From: Betaproteobacteria bacterium
GTDB taxonomy: Bacteria; Pseudomonadota; Gammaproteobacteria; Burkholderiales; Rhodocyclaceae
Direction: 5' to 3'
Assembly: GCA_016703785.1 (NCBI GenBank)
Contig: JADJBM010000030.1
Coordinates: forward strand, 62,001-126,000
DNA length: 64,000 nt
In this document: positions 37,959 through 46,361 of the stretch, piece by piece
Layout: every line of letters begins with the position of its first letter
How positions within the stretch are numbered: position 1 is the stretch's first letter
Translations under genes and position numbers: made by a program
Notes under the pieces: model-generated
What the model saw: the letters and a program-made list of their open reading frames with translations, nothing else
What the model was told of the DNA's origin: nothing
Database searches by the model: none

Positions 37959-39143
37959 ATGAACGCTTCTCCCAATGGAACGTCCCGCACCGTCCGCCGC
38001 ATCGTTCTGGCTGTTGTGGCTTTATCCCTTGTCGCAGTTGTCGTCTGGTGGGCCACACGGCCCAAGCCGATTGCCGTCGTCGTGACGGCCGTCGAGATCG
38101 GCCGTGTCGAAACCACGGTCGCCAACACCCGCGCCGGCTCCGTCGCCGCCTGCCGGCGTGCCAAGCTGGCGCCGCCGCTGGGCGGCCGCATCGAAAAACT
38201 GCATGTGCGCGAGGGCGACCGCGTCAAGACCGGCCAGATGCTGGTCGAGCTGTGGAACGACGATCTCGCCGCGCGCGAGCACATCTCGCGCGAACAGCGC
38301 GCCACTGCCCAGGCGCGCGTGCGCGAACTCTGCCTGCTGGCGGACACCGCCACGCGGGAAGCGGCCCGCACTCGTGCCCTGCGCGACAAGGGCTTCGTGT
38401 CCGAGGGCCAGGTCGACCGCGCCGAAAGCGAGGCCAGGGCGAAACAGGCCGGCTGCGACTCGGCCCGTGCCCAGGTGAAGGAAGCCAATGCGCGCATCAG
38501 CGCCTCGCGCGCCGACACCGCGCGCTCCTACGTGCGCGCCCCTTTCGACGGCATCGTCGCCGAAGTGAATGGCGAGGTCGGCGAATACCTCACACCCTCG
38601 CCGCCGGGCATCATGACCCTGCCGGCGGTAGACCTCATCGACGATTCCTGCCTCTATGTCACCGCACCCATCGACGAGGTGGACGCCGCCCGCCTTAAGG
38701 TGGGGCTGAGCGGCCGCATCACGCTGGATGCCTACCGCGACAGGCATTTCAGCGGCAAGCTGCGCCGCATCGCGCCGTATGTCCTGGCGCTGGAGAAGCA
38801 GGCGCGCACCGTCGAAGTTGAAGTCGAATTCGACAACCCGGGCGACATCCGCCACCTGCTGGTGGGCTACAGCGCCGACATCGAGGTGGTGGTGGACACG
38901 CGCGACAACGTCCTGCGCATCCCGACCACCGCACTCATGCCAGGCAGCCGCGTGCTGGTGCTCACCGATGAGGGCATGCTCGAGGAAAGAAAGATCGAGA
39001 CCGGCCTGACCAATTGGGAATACACCGAGGCGAAGTCCGGCATCGAACGCGGTGCGCGCGTCGTCACCTCGCTGGAACGCGCCGGCGTCAAGGCGGGCGT
39101 GCATGCCGTGGCCGAGGAAAAGCCCGCCGCCAAGGCAAAATGA
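37959..39143 (+). CDS. MacA-like membrane fusion protein (efflux adaptor)
   Basis: Periplasmic adaptor of a MacAB-type tripartite efflux system, 394 residues: an N-terminal membrane anchor (15-33), a biotinyl-lipoyl-like domain (GGRIEKLHVREGDRVKTGQ), a helical hairpin with many Ala/Arg/Glu, and the closing half of the lipoyl domain (SYVRAPFDGIVAEVNGEVGEY). Followed by an ATPase and two permeases. Its stop TGA overlaps an ATG opening the coupling frame through the next repeat; the native overlap sequence ATGATCCGC is duplicated on both sides of that repeat. Confidence 0.88.
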   Translation: MNASPNGTSRTVRRIVLAVVALSLVAVVVWWATRPKPIAVVVTAVEIGRVETTVANTRAGSVAACRRAKLAPPLGGRIEKLHVREGDRVKTGQMLVELWNDDLAAREHISREQRATAQARVRELCLLADTATREAARTRALRDKGFVSEGQVDRAESEARAKQAGCDSARAQVKEANARISASRADTARSYVRAPFDGIVAEVNGEVGEYLTPSPPGIMTLPAVDLIDDSCLYVTAPIDEVDAARLKVGLSGRITLDAYRDRHFSGKLRRIAPYVLALEKQARTVEVEVEFDNPGDIRHLLVGYSADIEVVVDTRDNVLRIPTTALMPGSRVLVLTDEGMLEERKIETGLTNWEYTEAKSGIERGARVVTSLERAGVKAGVHAVAEEKPAAKAK

Positions 39144-39262
39144 TCCGCAGATTTCCCTCTCCCCCGACCCCTCTCCCGCCTGCGGGAGAGGGGAGCGAAC
39201 CGGCCCCCTCGCCCCGCAAGCGGGGAGAGGGCTGGGGAGAGGGGGAAGGCAGGCCCGAATGA
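39140..39262 (+). repeat. palindromic repeat inserted at the adaptor/ATPase junction with 9-bp direct repeats
   Basis: ATGATCCGC occurs at 39140-39148 and again at 39259-39267, flanking the element exactly. The second copy is the start of the ATPase gene; the first overlaps the adaptor stop. Removing the element plus one copy gives a normal ATGA overlap. Inside is the 26-bp palindrome (39168-39193, centre CT) and a second unit CCCCGCAAGCGGGGAGAGGG. The frame from 39140 is open for 40 codons to a stop overlapping the ATPase ATG. Confidence 0.8.
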
Positions 39263-39933
39263 TCCGCCTCACCGGCATCGAGCGGATCTTCCGCGTCGGC
39301 GACGAGGAGGTGCACGCCCTGCGCGGCGTCAGCCTCGACATCGAGCAGGGCGAGTACCTCTCCATCATGGGGCCGTCCGGCTCGGGCAAATCCACACTGC
39401 TCAACATCCTCGGCCTGCTCGACCGCCCGAACACCGGCCGCTACGAACTGAACGGCCACGATGTCACCGGCCTGCCCGACGACGAACTGGCGCGGGTGCG
39501 CCGCGAGGCCATCGGCTTCGTCTTCCAGTTCTTCCACCTCGTGCCGCGCCTCACCGCCGAGCAGAACATCGAACTACCGATGGTGCTGGCCGGCATCGAC
39601 CCGGCCGAGCGGCGCAAGCGCCTGGACACGCTGCTTGCCGCATACGGACTCGAGGCCCGTGCCGGCCACCGCCCGGACCAGCTCTCCGGCGGCCAGTGCC
39701 AGCGCGTCGCCATCGCCCGCGCCATGTCGATGGGGCCGACGCTGATCCTCGCCGACGAGCCGACCGGCAACCTCGACCGCCACACCGGCCAGGAAGTCAT
39801 GGCCGTGCTCGAGCAGGTGCACCACGACGGCGGCACCGTCGCCGTCGTCACCCACGACCCGGAGACCGGCGCGCGCGCCCACCGCCGCATCCGCCTGGTC
39901 GATGGAGAGATCACCGGCGATGAAAGTGCGTAA
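39259..39933 (+). CDS. MacB-type ABC transporter ATP-binding protein
   Basis: ATPase of the LolD/MacB class driving the efflux or lipoprotein-type permeases downstream. Walker A GPSGSGKST near residue 40, Q-loop FVFQFFHLVPRL, signature LSGGQCQRVAIARA, Walker B LILADEPTGNLD. 224 residues; here the ATPase and permease are separate proteins rather than fused as in E. coli MacB. A repeat of about 120 bp separates it from the first permease. Confidence 0.92.
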   Translation: MIRLTGIERIFRVGDEEVHALRGVSLDIEQGEYLSIMGPSGSGKSTLLNILGLLDRPNTGRYELNGHDVTGLPDDELARVRREAIGFVFQFFHLVPRLTAEQNIELPMVLAGIDPAERRKRLDTLLAAYGLEARAGHRPDQLSGGQCQRVAIARAMSMGPTLILADEPTGNLDRHTGQEVMAVLEQVHHDGGTVAVVTHDPETGARAHRRIRLVDGEITGDESA

Positions 39934-40053
39934 CCCGACCCTCTCCCCCTGCCCCTCTCCCCAACCCTCTCCCCGCAAGCGGGGAGAGGGGGCTGATTTG
40001 CTCCCCTCTCCCGCTCGCGGGAGAGGGGTCGGGGGAGAGGGGTAGGCCACACC
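39934..40053. repeat. palindromic repeats between ATPase and first permease gene
   Basis: Contains a unit CCCCGCAAGCGGGGAGAGGG and the 26-bp palindrome at 40003-40028 (centre TC). GTGCG occurs just before (39926-39930) and just after (40054-40058, the permease GTG start), a possible short target duplication. The text ATGAAAGTGCG at the ATPase end resembles the lost original start of the permease gene. Confidence 0.7.
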
Positions 40054-41262
40054 GTGCGCTTCGCCGATCTCCTCCGCTTCGCCTTGCAGGTGCTCGGCGG
40101 CTACCGCAGCCGCACCGCACTGATCCTGCTGGCGATGGGCATCGGCGTCGCTGCCGTGGTGGCCGTCAGCGCCATCGGCGAGGGCGCGCGGCTCTACGTC
40201 GTCAACCAGTTCGGCTCGCTCGGCACCAACCTCATCATCGTGCTGCCCGGCCGTTCGGAGACCGCCGGCGCCATGCCCGGCGTGCTCATCGGCAAGACGC
40301 CGCGCGACCTCACCATCGACGACGCCCTGGCCCTCAAGCGCAGCAACGCCATCCTGCGCTTCGCCCCGCTCATCATCGGCGCCGGCGACGTGCGCGTCGG
40401 CAACCGCAGCCGCGAGACGCCGGTGCTCGGCACCACTGCCGAATTCATCCAGGTGCGCCAGATGGACATGGCGCAGGGCCTCTTCCTGCCGCCCGGCGAC
40501 CCGCACCACAGCCAGCCGGTGTGCGTCATCGGCGCCAAGGTGGCGAGCGAACTGTTCGGCCCGAAACCGGTCCTCGGCGAATGGCTGCGCATCGGCGACC
40601 GCCGCTTCCGCATCATCGGCGTGCTCGCCCGGCAGGGCGCCTCGCTCGGCTTCAACACCGACGAGATCGTCGTCGTGCCGCTCGCCTCGGCGCAGGCGCT
40701 GTTCAACACCGAAGCGCTGTTCCGCATCTTCGTCGAAGCGAAGAGCCGCGAGCAGATTCCCCTGGCCAAGGCGGACATCGAGGAGATCATCCGCCTGCGC
40801 CACGAGGGCGAGCGCGACATCACCGCGATCACCCAGGATGCCGTGTTGGCCACCTTCGACCGCATCCTGCGCGCCCTGACGCTTGCCGTCGGCGGCATCG
40901 CCGCCATCAGCCTCGGCGTGGCCGGCATCCTCGTCATGAACGTCATGCTCATCGCCGTGACGCAGCGGCGCCGCGAGATCGGATTGCTCAAGGCGCTCGG
41001 CGCCACAGGACAGCAGATCCGCGCCGCCTTCTTCACCGAGGCGATCATGCTGGCGCTGGGCGGCGCAACGCTGGGCCTCGCCGTCGGCAAGCTCGGCCAG
41101 CTCGCCATCGGCCAGGCCTTCCCGGACATTCCCTTCACGGCGCCCTGGTGGGCGGTGATCGCCGCGCCGCTCACCGCCATTGTTACCTCGGTGCTGTTCA
41201 CCGTCGTCCCCGCCCGGCGCGCGGCCCAACTCGACCCCATCCAGGCGCTGTCGAAGCGATGA
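40054..41262 (+). CDS. MacB-type ABC transporter permease 1
   Basis: Permease of the FtsX/MacB type: one N-terminal helix, a large periplasmic MacB-PCD domain (about residues 40-240), and three C-terminal helices around residues 280-400. The start is GTG 40054, probably a substitute start after repeat insertion. MRFADLLRFALQVLGGYRSRTALILL and the end TVVPARRAAQLDPIQALSKR are family-typical. 402 residues. Its stop overlaps the ATG of the DUF559 gene. Confidence 0.88.
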   Translation: MRFADLLRFALQVLGGYRSRTALILLAMGIGVAAVVAVSAIGEGARLYVVNQFGSLGTNLIIVLPGRSETAGAMPGVLIGKTPRDLTIDDALALKRSNAILRFAPLIIGAGDVRVGNRSRETPVLGTTAEFIQVRQMDMAQGLFLPPGDPHHSQPVCVIGAKVASELFGPKPVLGEWLRIGDRRFRIIGVLARQGASLGFNTDEIVVVPLASAQALFNTEALFRIFVEAKSREQIPLAKADIEEIIRLRHEGERDITAITQDAVLATFDRILRALTLAVGGIAAISLGVAGILVMNVMLIAVTQRRREIGLLKALGATGQQIRAAFFTEAIMLALGGATLGLAVGKLGQLAIGQAFPDIPFTAPWWAVIAAPLTAIVTSVLFTVVPARRAAQLDPIQALSKR

Positions 41263-41819
41263 GCAAGACCATCCCCTCTCCCCAACTCTCTCCCCGCAAG
41301 CAGGGCGAAGGAGAAAACACCCCTCTCCCGCCTGCGGGAGAGGGGAAGGGGGAGAGGGCAATCCTCACAAACGCGAAATCCTTGCGACAAAACCAGACCG
41401 ATGCCGAACAGAAGCTCTGGTACCACTTGCGCGCACATCGCTTCATGGGACTGAAATTCAAGCGGCAAAAGCCGCTTGGCCATTACATTGTTGACTTCAT
41501 CTGTGTCGAACAAAAGCTGATCATTGAACTGGACGGCGGGCAGCATGCGGAGCAAAAGGCCTATGACAGCGTGCGCGATACTTGGTCACGCGGCGAAGGC
41601 TTTACGGTGCTGCGCTTCTGGAACAATGAGGTGATGCGAGACATGGAGGGGGTGCTGGAGCAGATACGACTGACCCTCTCCCCCGACCCCTCTCCCGCGA
41701 GCGGGCGAGGGGAGCAAACCAACCCCCTCTCCCCCGACCCCTCTCCCGCGAGCGGGCGAGGGGAGCAAACCAACCCCCTCTCCCCGCTCGCGGGGAGAGG
41801 GCTGGGGAGAGGGGAATGA
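41259..41819 (+). CDS. DUF559 (Vsr-like) endonuclease-fold protein flanked and extended by repeats
   Basis: 186 residues. The core (about residues 38-140) is a DUF559 domain, related to very-short-patch-repair endonucleases. LRQNQTDAEQKLWYHLRAH is its opening; the catalytic-type acidic residues are in HYIVDFICVEQKLIIELDGG, and LRFWNNEVM closes it. The first ~35 residues and the last ~45 are translated palindromic repeats (LSPDPSPASGRGE occurs twice). The ATG overlaps the preceding permease stop and its TGA overlaps the next permease start, so the whole unit is wedged in the efflux operon without breaking coupling. Function of DUF559 proteins is unproven. Confidence 0.82.
   Translation: MSKTIPSPQLSPRKQGEGENTPLPPAGEGKGERAILTNAKSLRQNQTDAEQKLWYHLRAHRFMGLKFKRQKPLGHYIVDFICVEQKLIIELDGGQHAEQKAYDSVRDTWSRGEGFTVLRFWNNEVMRDMEGVLEQIRLTLSPDPSPASGRGEQTNPLSPDPSPASGRGEQTNPLSPLAGRGLGRGE
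41265..41372. repeat. palindromic repeats at the 5' end of the DUF559 gene
   Basis: Two units; the second holds the 26-bp palindrome at 41330-41355 (arms CCCCTCTCCCGC / GCGGGAGAGGGG, centre CT). Read in frame as the N-terminal leader of the DUF559 protein. Confidence 0.75.
41673..41816. repeat. tandem palindromic repeats at the 3' end of the DUF559 gene
   Basis: Two nearly identical 51-bp units in tandem (palindromes at 41687-41712 and 41738-41763, centre GA, one mismatch in the right arm) followed by a third unit CCCCGCTCGCGGGGAGAGGG. All are translated as the C-terminal tail of the DUF559 protein and end at the next permease start. Confidence 0.8.
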
Positions 41820-43015
41820 TCACCCGCGATTTCATCGCCTTCACTTTGGCCTCGCTGCGCGCGCACCGGCTGCGCACTGCCCTCACGGCGCTGGGCATCG
41901 CCGTGGGCATCGCTTCGGTGATCCTGCTCACTTCCATCGGCGAGGGTCTGCACCGCTTCGTCATCGCCGAGTTCACCCAGTTCGGCACCAACATCATCGG
42001 CATCAATCCCGGGCGAACCCAGACGCATGGCGGCGCCCTCGGCGCGGTGAACACCGTGCGCCCGCTCTCCATCGACGACGCACTGGCCTTGCGCCGGGCG
42101 CCGTATATCCTGCTGTCCGTGCCGGTCGTGCAGGGCAACGCCGAAGTCGTGCATGCCGGCAAAAGCCGCCGCGTCACGCTCTACGGCAGCGGGCCGGATT
42201 TCGCGCGGGCATTCTCCATGCGAGTGGCCAGCGGGGAATTCCTGCCCCACGACGACCTGCATGCGGCGCGCGCCTTCGTCGTGCTCGGCGCAAAGGTCGC
42301 GCGCGAACTGTTCGGCGACGACAACCCGCTCGGCAGCCGCATCCGCGTCGGCAGTGAGCGCTACCGCGTCGTCGGCGTCATGGAATCCAAGGGCCAGGTG
42401 CTCGGCTTCGACCTCGACGACACGGTCTACATCCCGGTGGCGCGCGCGCTCGACATGTTCAACCGCGAGAGCCTGATGGAGATCGACGTCATCTACGAAC
42501 CGACCGCGCCGCTGGCCGAGGTGGAGGAAGGCATCCGCAGCATCCTCGTCGCGCGGCACGGTGCGGAAGACTTCACCATCACGCCGCAGCAGAAGATGCT
42601 CGAGGTGTTCGGCACGGTGCTCGATGCCATCACCTTCGCCGTGGCCGCCATCGGCGGCATCTCGCTGGTGGTGGGCGGCGTCGGCATCCTCACCATCCTC
42701 ACCATCGGCGTGGCCGAGCGCACGTCGGAGATCGGCCTGCTGCGCGCCGTCGGCGCCACGCGTCGGAACATCCTGCTGCTCTTCCTCGGCGAGGCGGCGC
42801 TGCTCTCCGCCTTCGGCGGCGCGGTTGGCCTGCTGCTGGGCTGGAGCATCGCCGTCCTGCTGACACTGACTTTCCCGGCGCTGCCGGTGCACACGCCCTG
42901 GCTGTATGCCGTGCTGGCCGAAGGGGTCGCCGTCGGCGTCGGACTGGCCGCCGGCGTCGTGCCCGCCCGCCACGCCGCCCGCCTCGATCCGCTCGAAGCG
43001 TTGCGCAGCGAGTAG
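41816..43015 (+). CDS. MacB-type ABC transporter permease 2
   Basis: Second FtsX/MacB-type permease of the operon, 399 residues, with the same layout as permease 1: N-terminal helix after LASLRAHRLRTALTALGIA, a periplasmic domain, and three C-terminal helices ending VVPARHAARLDPLEALRSE. The two permeases probably form a heterodimer served by one ATPase. ATG 41816 overlaps the DUF559 stop. Confidence 0.88.
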   Translation: MITRDFIAFTLASLRAHRLRTALTALGIAVGIASVILLTSIGEGLHRFVIAEFTQFGTNIIGINPGRTQTHGGALGAVNTVRPLSIDDALALRRAPYILLSVPVVQGNAEVVHAGKSRRVTLYGSGPDFARAFSMRVASGEFLPHDDLHAARAFVVLGAKVARELFGDDNPLGSRIRVGSERYRVVGVMESKGQVLGFDLDDTVYIPVARALDMFNRESLMEIDVIYEPTAPLAEVEEGIRSILVARHGAEDFTITPQQKMLEVFGTVLDAITFAVAAIGGISLVVGGVGILTILTIGVAERTSEIGLLRAVGATRRNILLLFLGEAALLSAFGGAVGLLLGWSIAVLLTLTFPALPVHTPWLYAVLAEGVAVGVGLAAGVVPARHAARLDPLEALRSE

Positions 43016-43020
43016 CCGCC

Positions 43021-44262
43021 TTGACCGAACACGCCGACCCGCCGGCCCAGCTACCGCTCGACCCGCTGCGCGAGCGCGCATTGCTGCTGACGCTGGCCGG
43101 CATCCAGTTCGCGCACATCCTCGACTTCATGATCATGATGCCGCTCGGGCCGATCCTGATCCAGGAATTCGGCATCGGCACGCACGAATTCGGTTTGCTC
43201 GTTTCAGCGTATACCTTCGCCGGGGCCGCATCCGGCCTGCTGGCGGCGACCTTCGTCGACCGCTTCGAGCGCAAGCGGCTGCTGCTGGGCATGTTCGCCC
43301 TCTTCGCGCTGGCCACGCTGGCCTGCGGCCTGGCGCCGGGCTTCGGCTTCCTCATGGCGGCACGCTGCGCCGCCGGCGCCTTCGGCGGCGTGCTCGGCTC
43401 GATGGTGCAGACCATGGTCGGCGACCTCATCCCCTTCGAGCGGCGCGGCCGCGCCAGCGGCACCATCATGTCGGCCTTCGCCCTGTCGACCGTCGCCGGC
43501 GTGCCGCTGTCGCTGGTGCTCGCCAACCATTTCGGCTGGCGCGCGCCCTTCATTCTCATCGCCGTGCTCGCCGCCGGCCTGCTCCTGCCGGGCTGGAAGA
43601 TGCTGCCCACGCTGCGCGGGCACCTGCGTTCCGCCGTCATCGGCGAAACCGAGCGCGCCCACCCCCTCGCCGCGATGGCAGAAGTGCTGCGCGACGCCAA
43701 CCACCTGCGCGCGCTGGCCTTCATGGCGCTGATCATGTTCTCCGGCTTCACGGTGATCCCCTACATCACCCTCTACACGGTGGCCAACGTCGGCATCCGC
43801 CAGGAGGACATCCCGCTGATCTACCTCGCCGGCGGCTGCGCCACCTTCTTCACCTCGCGCTGGATCGGGCGCCTGGCGGACCGCCACGGCAAGGTGCGCG
43901 TCTACCGCATCGTCGCGCTGTGCTCGGCAGTGCCGCTGCTGATCCAGACCCACCTCGTGCCGGTGCCGCTATGGCTGATGATCGTCGTCTCGACCATCTT
44001 CTTCATCTTCGTGCCGGGACGCATGGTGCCGGCCATGGCCATCGTCACCTCGGCGGTGCAGTCGCGGCTGCGGGGCACCTTCCTGTCGATCAGCGGCGCC
44101 ACCCAGCAACTGGCCTCCGGCGTCGCCTCCTTCGTCGGCGGCCTCATCATCGCGCAGGACGCGGCGGGGCAGATCGTGCGCTACGACTGGGTGGGTTATC
44201 TCGCCATCGCCGCCACGCTGCTGGCGATGGCCCTCGCCGGCCGCATCCGCTTTCGGGCCTGA
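43021..44262 (+). CDS. MFS transporter
   Basis: Major facilitator family permease, 413 residues, about 12 helices, drug/sugar efflux type by the loop VDRFERKRLLL between helices 2 and 3. The start is TTG 43021, 5 bp after the permease stop, so it probably belongs to the efflux operon. Substrate unknown. Confidence 0.82.
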   Translation: MTEHADPPAQLPLDPLRERALLLTLAGIQFAHILDFMIMMPLGPILIQEFGIGTHEFGLLVSAYTFAGAASGLLAATFVDRFERKRLLLGMFALFALATLACGLAPGFGFLMAARCAAGAFGGVLGSMVQTMVGDLIPFERRGRASGTIMSAFALSTVAGVPLSLVLANHFGWRAPFILIAVLAAGLLLPGWKMLPTLRGHLRSAVIGETERAHPLAAMAEVLRDANHLRALAFMALIMFSGFTVIPYITLYTVANVGIRQEDIPLIYLAGGCATFFTSRWIGRLADRHGKVRVYRIVALCSAVPLLIQTHLVPVPLWLMIVVSTIFFIFVPGRMVPAMAIVTSAVQSRLRGTFLSISGATQQLASGVASFVGGLIIAQDAAGQIVRYDWVGYLAIAATLLAMALAGRIRFRA

Positions 44263-44267
44263 GCTTC

Positions 44268-44372
44268 TCCCCTCTCCCCCTGCCCCTCTCCCGCAGGCGG
44301 GCGAGGGGAGCAAACCGACACCCTCTCCCCCGGGGCCGCCGGCGGGGGCTGGGGAGAGGGGGAAAGAGTCCT
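44268..44372. repeat. palindromic repeats downstream of the MFS gene
   Basis: Contains the palindrome at 44283-44308 (centre AG, one right-arm mismatch shared with the copies at 41.7 kb) and a unit built around CCCGGGGCCGCCGGCGGGGG with GGGGAGAGGG. It ends the efflux operon and could form strong transcript hairpins. Confidence 0.72.
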
Positions 44373-44477
44373 GCCCGCCGCGCCTTGCCCCTTGCCTTGC
44401 CCACCGCCCCCCGCTAGAATCGTTCAAATATAAAGAAACGCGGCCCACCGCGACCCCAACCCCACAGAGGAGGCGAC

Positions 44478-45248
44478 ATGGCATCACAGGCGAGCGAGGC
44501 CGGCCCTCGCCCGGAGTTCCCGAAGATCCGCGACGTGCCGATGGAGCAACCGCTGCAGTGGCTAAAGCGCGGCTGGGGCGACCTGATCTCCTGTCCCACC
44601 GCCAGCCTGTTCTACGGCCTGTGCTTTGTCGGCGGTGGCGCGCTGATGGTGCTGGCCCTGGGCGGCGCGCCCGAATACATCGCCGCCGTCACCTCCGGCT
44701 TCCTCATCGGCGGCCCCTTCTTCGCCATCGGCCTCTACGAGATCAGCCGCCGGCACGAGAAGCAGCAACCCTGCAGCCTCATGCCCACGCTCATGGCGTG
44801 GAAGGGCAATGCCGGCAACCTCGGCATTTTCACCGCCGTCCTGCTGGTCATCTTCCTCGTCTGGGCACGCGCCTCGATGGTCGCCTTCGCCCTCTTCTAC
44901 TCGGGCGAGATGCCCACCATGAGCGGCTTCCTGCGCCATGTCATTTCCACCGACCATATCGGTTTCCTGCTGGCCTATTTCGCCATCGGCGGCATTTTTT
45001 CCCTGATCGCTTTCGCCATCAGCCTGATCACGATACCGCTGATGCTCGACCGCAACCTCGACGCCATCACCGCCGCCATCACCAGCGTGCGCGCGCTCTT
45101 CGCCAACCCCGCCGCCATGTTCGTCTGGGCCGGGCTCATCGCGCTGCTCGGCGGCCTCGGCCTCGTCACCTTCCTCGCCGGCATGCTCATCGCCGGCCCC
45201 ATCCTCGGCCACGCCACCTGGCACGCCTACCGCGACCTGGTTGAATAG
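44478..45248 (+). CDS. DUF2189 family membrane protein
   Basis: Integral membrane protein of unknown function, 256 residues, six or so helices. The cytosolic N-terminus contains the family motif PLQWLKRGWGDL near residue 25, followed by ASLFYGL and later GPFFAIGLYEISRR near residue 80. An AGGAGG-like site precedes ATG 44478. Flanked by repeats upstream and the ArsR-type regulator downstream. Confidence 0.82.
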   Translation: MASQASEAGPRPEFPKIRDVPMEQPLQWLKRGWGDLISCPTASLFYGLCFVGGGALMVLALGGAPEYIAAVTSGFLIGGPFFAIGLYEISRRHEKQQPCSLMPTLMAWKGNAGNLGIFTAVLLVIFLVWARASMVAFALFYSGEMPTMSGFLRHVISTDHIGFLLAYFAIGGIFSLIAFAISLITIPLMLDRNLDAITAAITSVRALFANPAAMFVWAGLIALLGGLGLVTFLAGMLIAGPILGHATWHAYRDLVE

Positions 45249-45306
45249 CACCCTTCTCCGGCCGCCAACACGGCGCTTGCACCATCGCTTCCAGGTAGTT
45301 ATCATT

Positions 45307-45320
45307 CTAACAATCGTTAG
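45307..45320. promoter_or_regulatory. inverted repeat, candidate operator of the ArsR-rhodanese regulator
   Basis: CTAAC-AATC-GTTAG is a perfect 5-bp inverted repeat 15 bp upstream of the regulator start in A+T-rich sequence, the usual place and shape for ArsR-family autoregulation. Binding is inferred. Confidence 0.55.
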
Positions 45321-45334
45321 ATCGTTATCCTGAT

Positions 45335-45979
45335 ATGAGAGACACCCTGTTCGAGCAGGTCAGCCGCATCGGCAAGGCGCTGGCCAGCCCAAAGCGGCTG
45401 GAACTGATCGACCTGCTGTGCCAGGGCGAGAAGACCGTCGAAGCACTGGCCGAGGGCGCGCGCTGCAGCGTCAAGCTTGCCAGCGCCCACCTGAAGGCCT
45501 TGCGCCAGGCCAGGCTGGTCGAGGCCCGGCGGGAGGGCAAGTACGCCTTCTACCATCTCGCGGACGCGCACGTTGCGGATGTCTGGATCCATCTCCGCGC
45601 CCTTGCCGAGGAGCGGCTGCTCGAACTGCAGACCGCGCTGCGATCCATGACAGCGTCTGACAAGGACGTGGTGGGCACCGACCGCAGCACCCTGTTGCGC
45701 CAGGCCTCGCGCGGCGAGGTCATTGTCATCGACGTGCGGCCGGTCGAGGAATTCGAAGCCGGCCATCTTCCCCGCGCGCGCTCCCTGCCCCTGACGGAGT
45801 TGCGCGCCCGCTTGCGCGAGCTGCCGAAGGACAAGCCGATCGTCGCCTATTGCCGCGGTCCCTACTGCCTCATGTCGAGTGAAGCGGTCGCACTGCTGAA
45901 GAAGCGCGGATTCCGCGCCGCCAAGCTCGCCGACGGCGTGGCGGAATGGCGAGCGCATGGCTTGCCGCTCGAAACCTGA
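45335..45979 (+). CDS. ArsR-family regulator fused to a rhodanese domain
   Basis: 214 residues: a winged helix (about 1-95) with the recognition segment CSVKLASAHLKALRQARLV, then a rhodanese domain (110-210) with its catalytic-loop Cys in AYCRGPYC near residue 172. Such fusions are associated with sulfur or persulfide sensing. Cysteines also lie in the DNA-binding part (LLCQGEK and ARCSVK). It leads a run with a DsrE-like gene and an MFS transporter, which supports a sulfur-species response; that is inference. Confidence 0.88.
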   Translation: MRDTLFEQVSRIGKALASPKRLELIDLLCQGEKTVEALAEGARCSVKLASAHLKALRQARLVEARREGKYAFYHLADAHVADVWIHLRALAEERLLELQTALRSMTASDKDVVGTDRSTLLRQASRGEVIVIDVRPVEEFEAGHLPRARSLPLTELRARLRELPKDKPIVAYCRGPYCLMSSEAVALLKKRGFRAAKLADGVAEWRAHGLPLET

Positions 45980-45992
45980 AACGGAGGATTCC

Positions 45993-46343
45993 ATGAATAC
46001 CCTGTTCATCCTCAACGGCGCCCCTTACGGCTCCGAACAGACCTACAACGGCCTGCGCCTGGCCGGCGCGCTGGCGCGGCTGGAGGGACAGGCCGTGCGC
46101 CTGTTCCTGATGGGCGACGCCGCCGCCGGCGCCAAGGCCGGGCAGAAAGTGCCCGAGGGCTACTACAACGTCCTGCACATGCTCGGCCGCGTCGCGCGGG
46201 CGGGCGGAGAAGTGGCCGCCTGCGGCACCTGCCTCGATGCGCGCGGCATCGCCGCAGCCGACATCGGCGAGGGCATCCATCGCGGCACGCTGGACGAACT
46301 GGCCGGCTGGACCGCCTGGGCGGATAAAGTACTGGTTTTCTGA
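45993..46343 (+). CDS. DsrE/TusD-like sulfur-relay family protein
   Basis: 116 residues, starting at ATG 45993 after a GGAGGA site. LFILNGAPYGSEQTYNGLRLAGAL and the Cys-containing loop ACGTCLDARGI near residue 75 are DsrE-family hallmarks; that Cys is the likely persulfide carrier. 13 bp after the regulator gene, so it is probably controlled by it. Confidence 0.87.
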   Translation: MNTLFILNGAPYGSEQTYNGLRLAGALARLEGQAVRLFLMGDAAAGAKAGQKVPEGYYNVLHMLGRVARAGGEVAACGTCLDARGIAAADIGEGIHRGTLDELAGWTAWADKVLVF

Positions 46344-46361
46344 TTCCCCTGGAAAGACTTC

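Noticed and set aside
41673..41816. Possible CRISPR-like tandem repeats
   Set aside because: Only two near-identical 51-bp units and one related unit, with no unique spacers, no leader and no cas genes; they belong to the dispersed palindromic family and are inside a coding frame.
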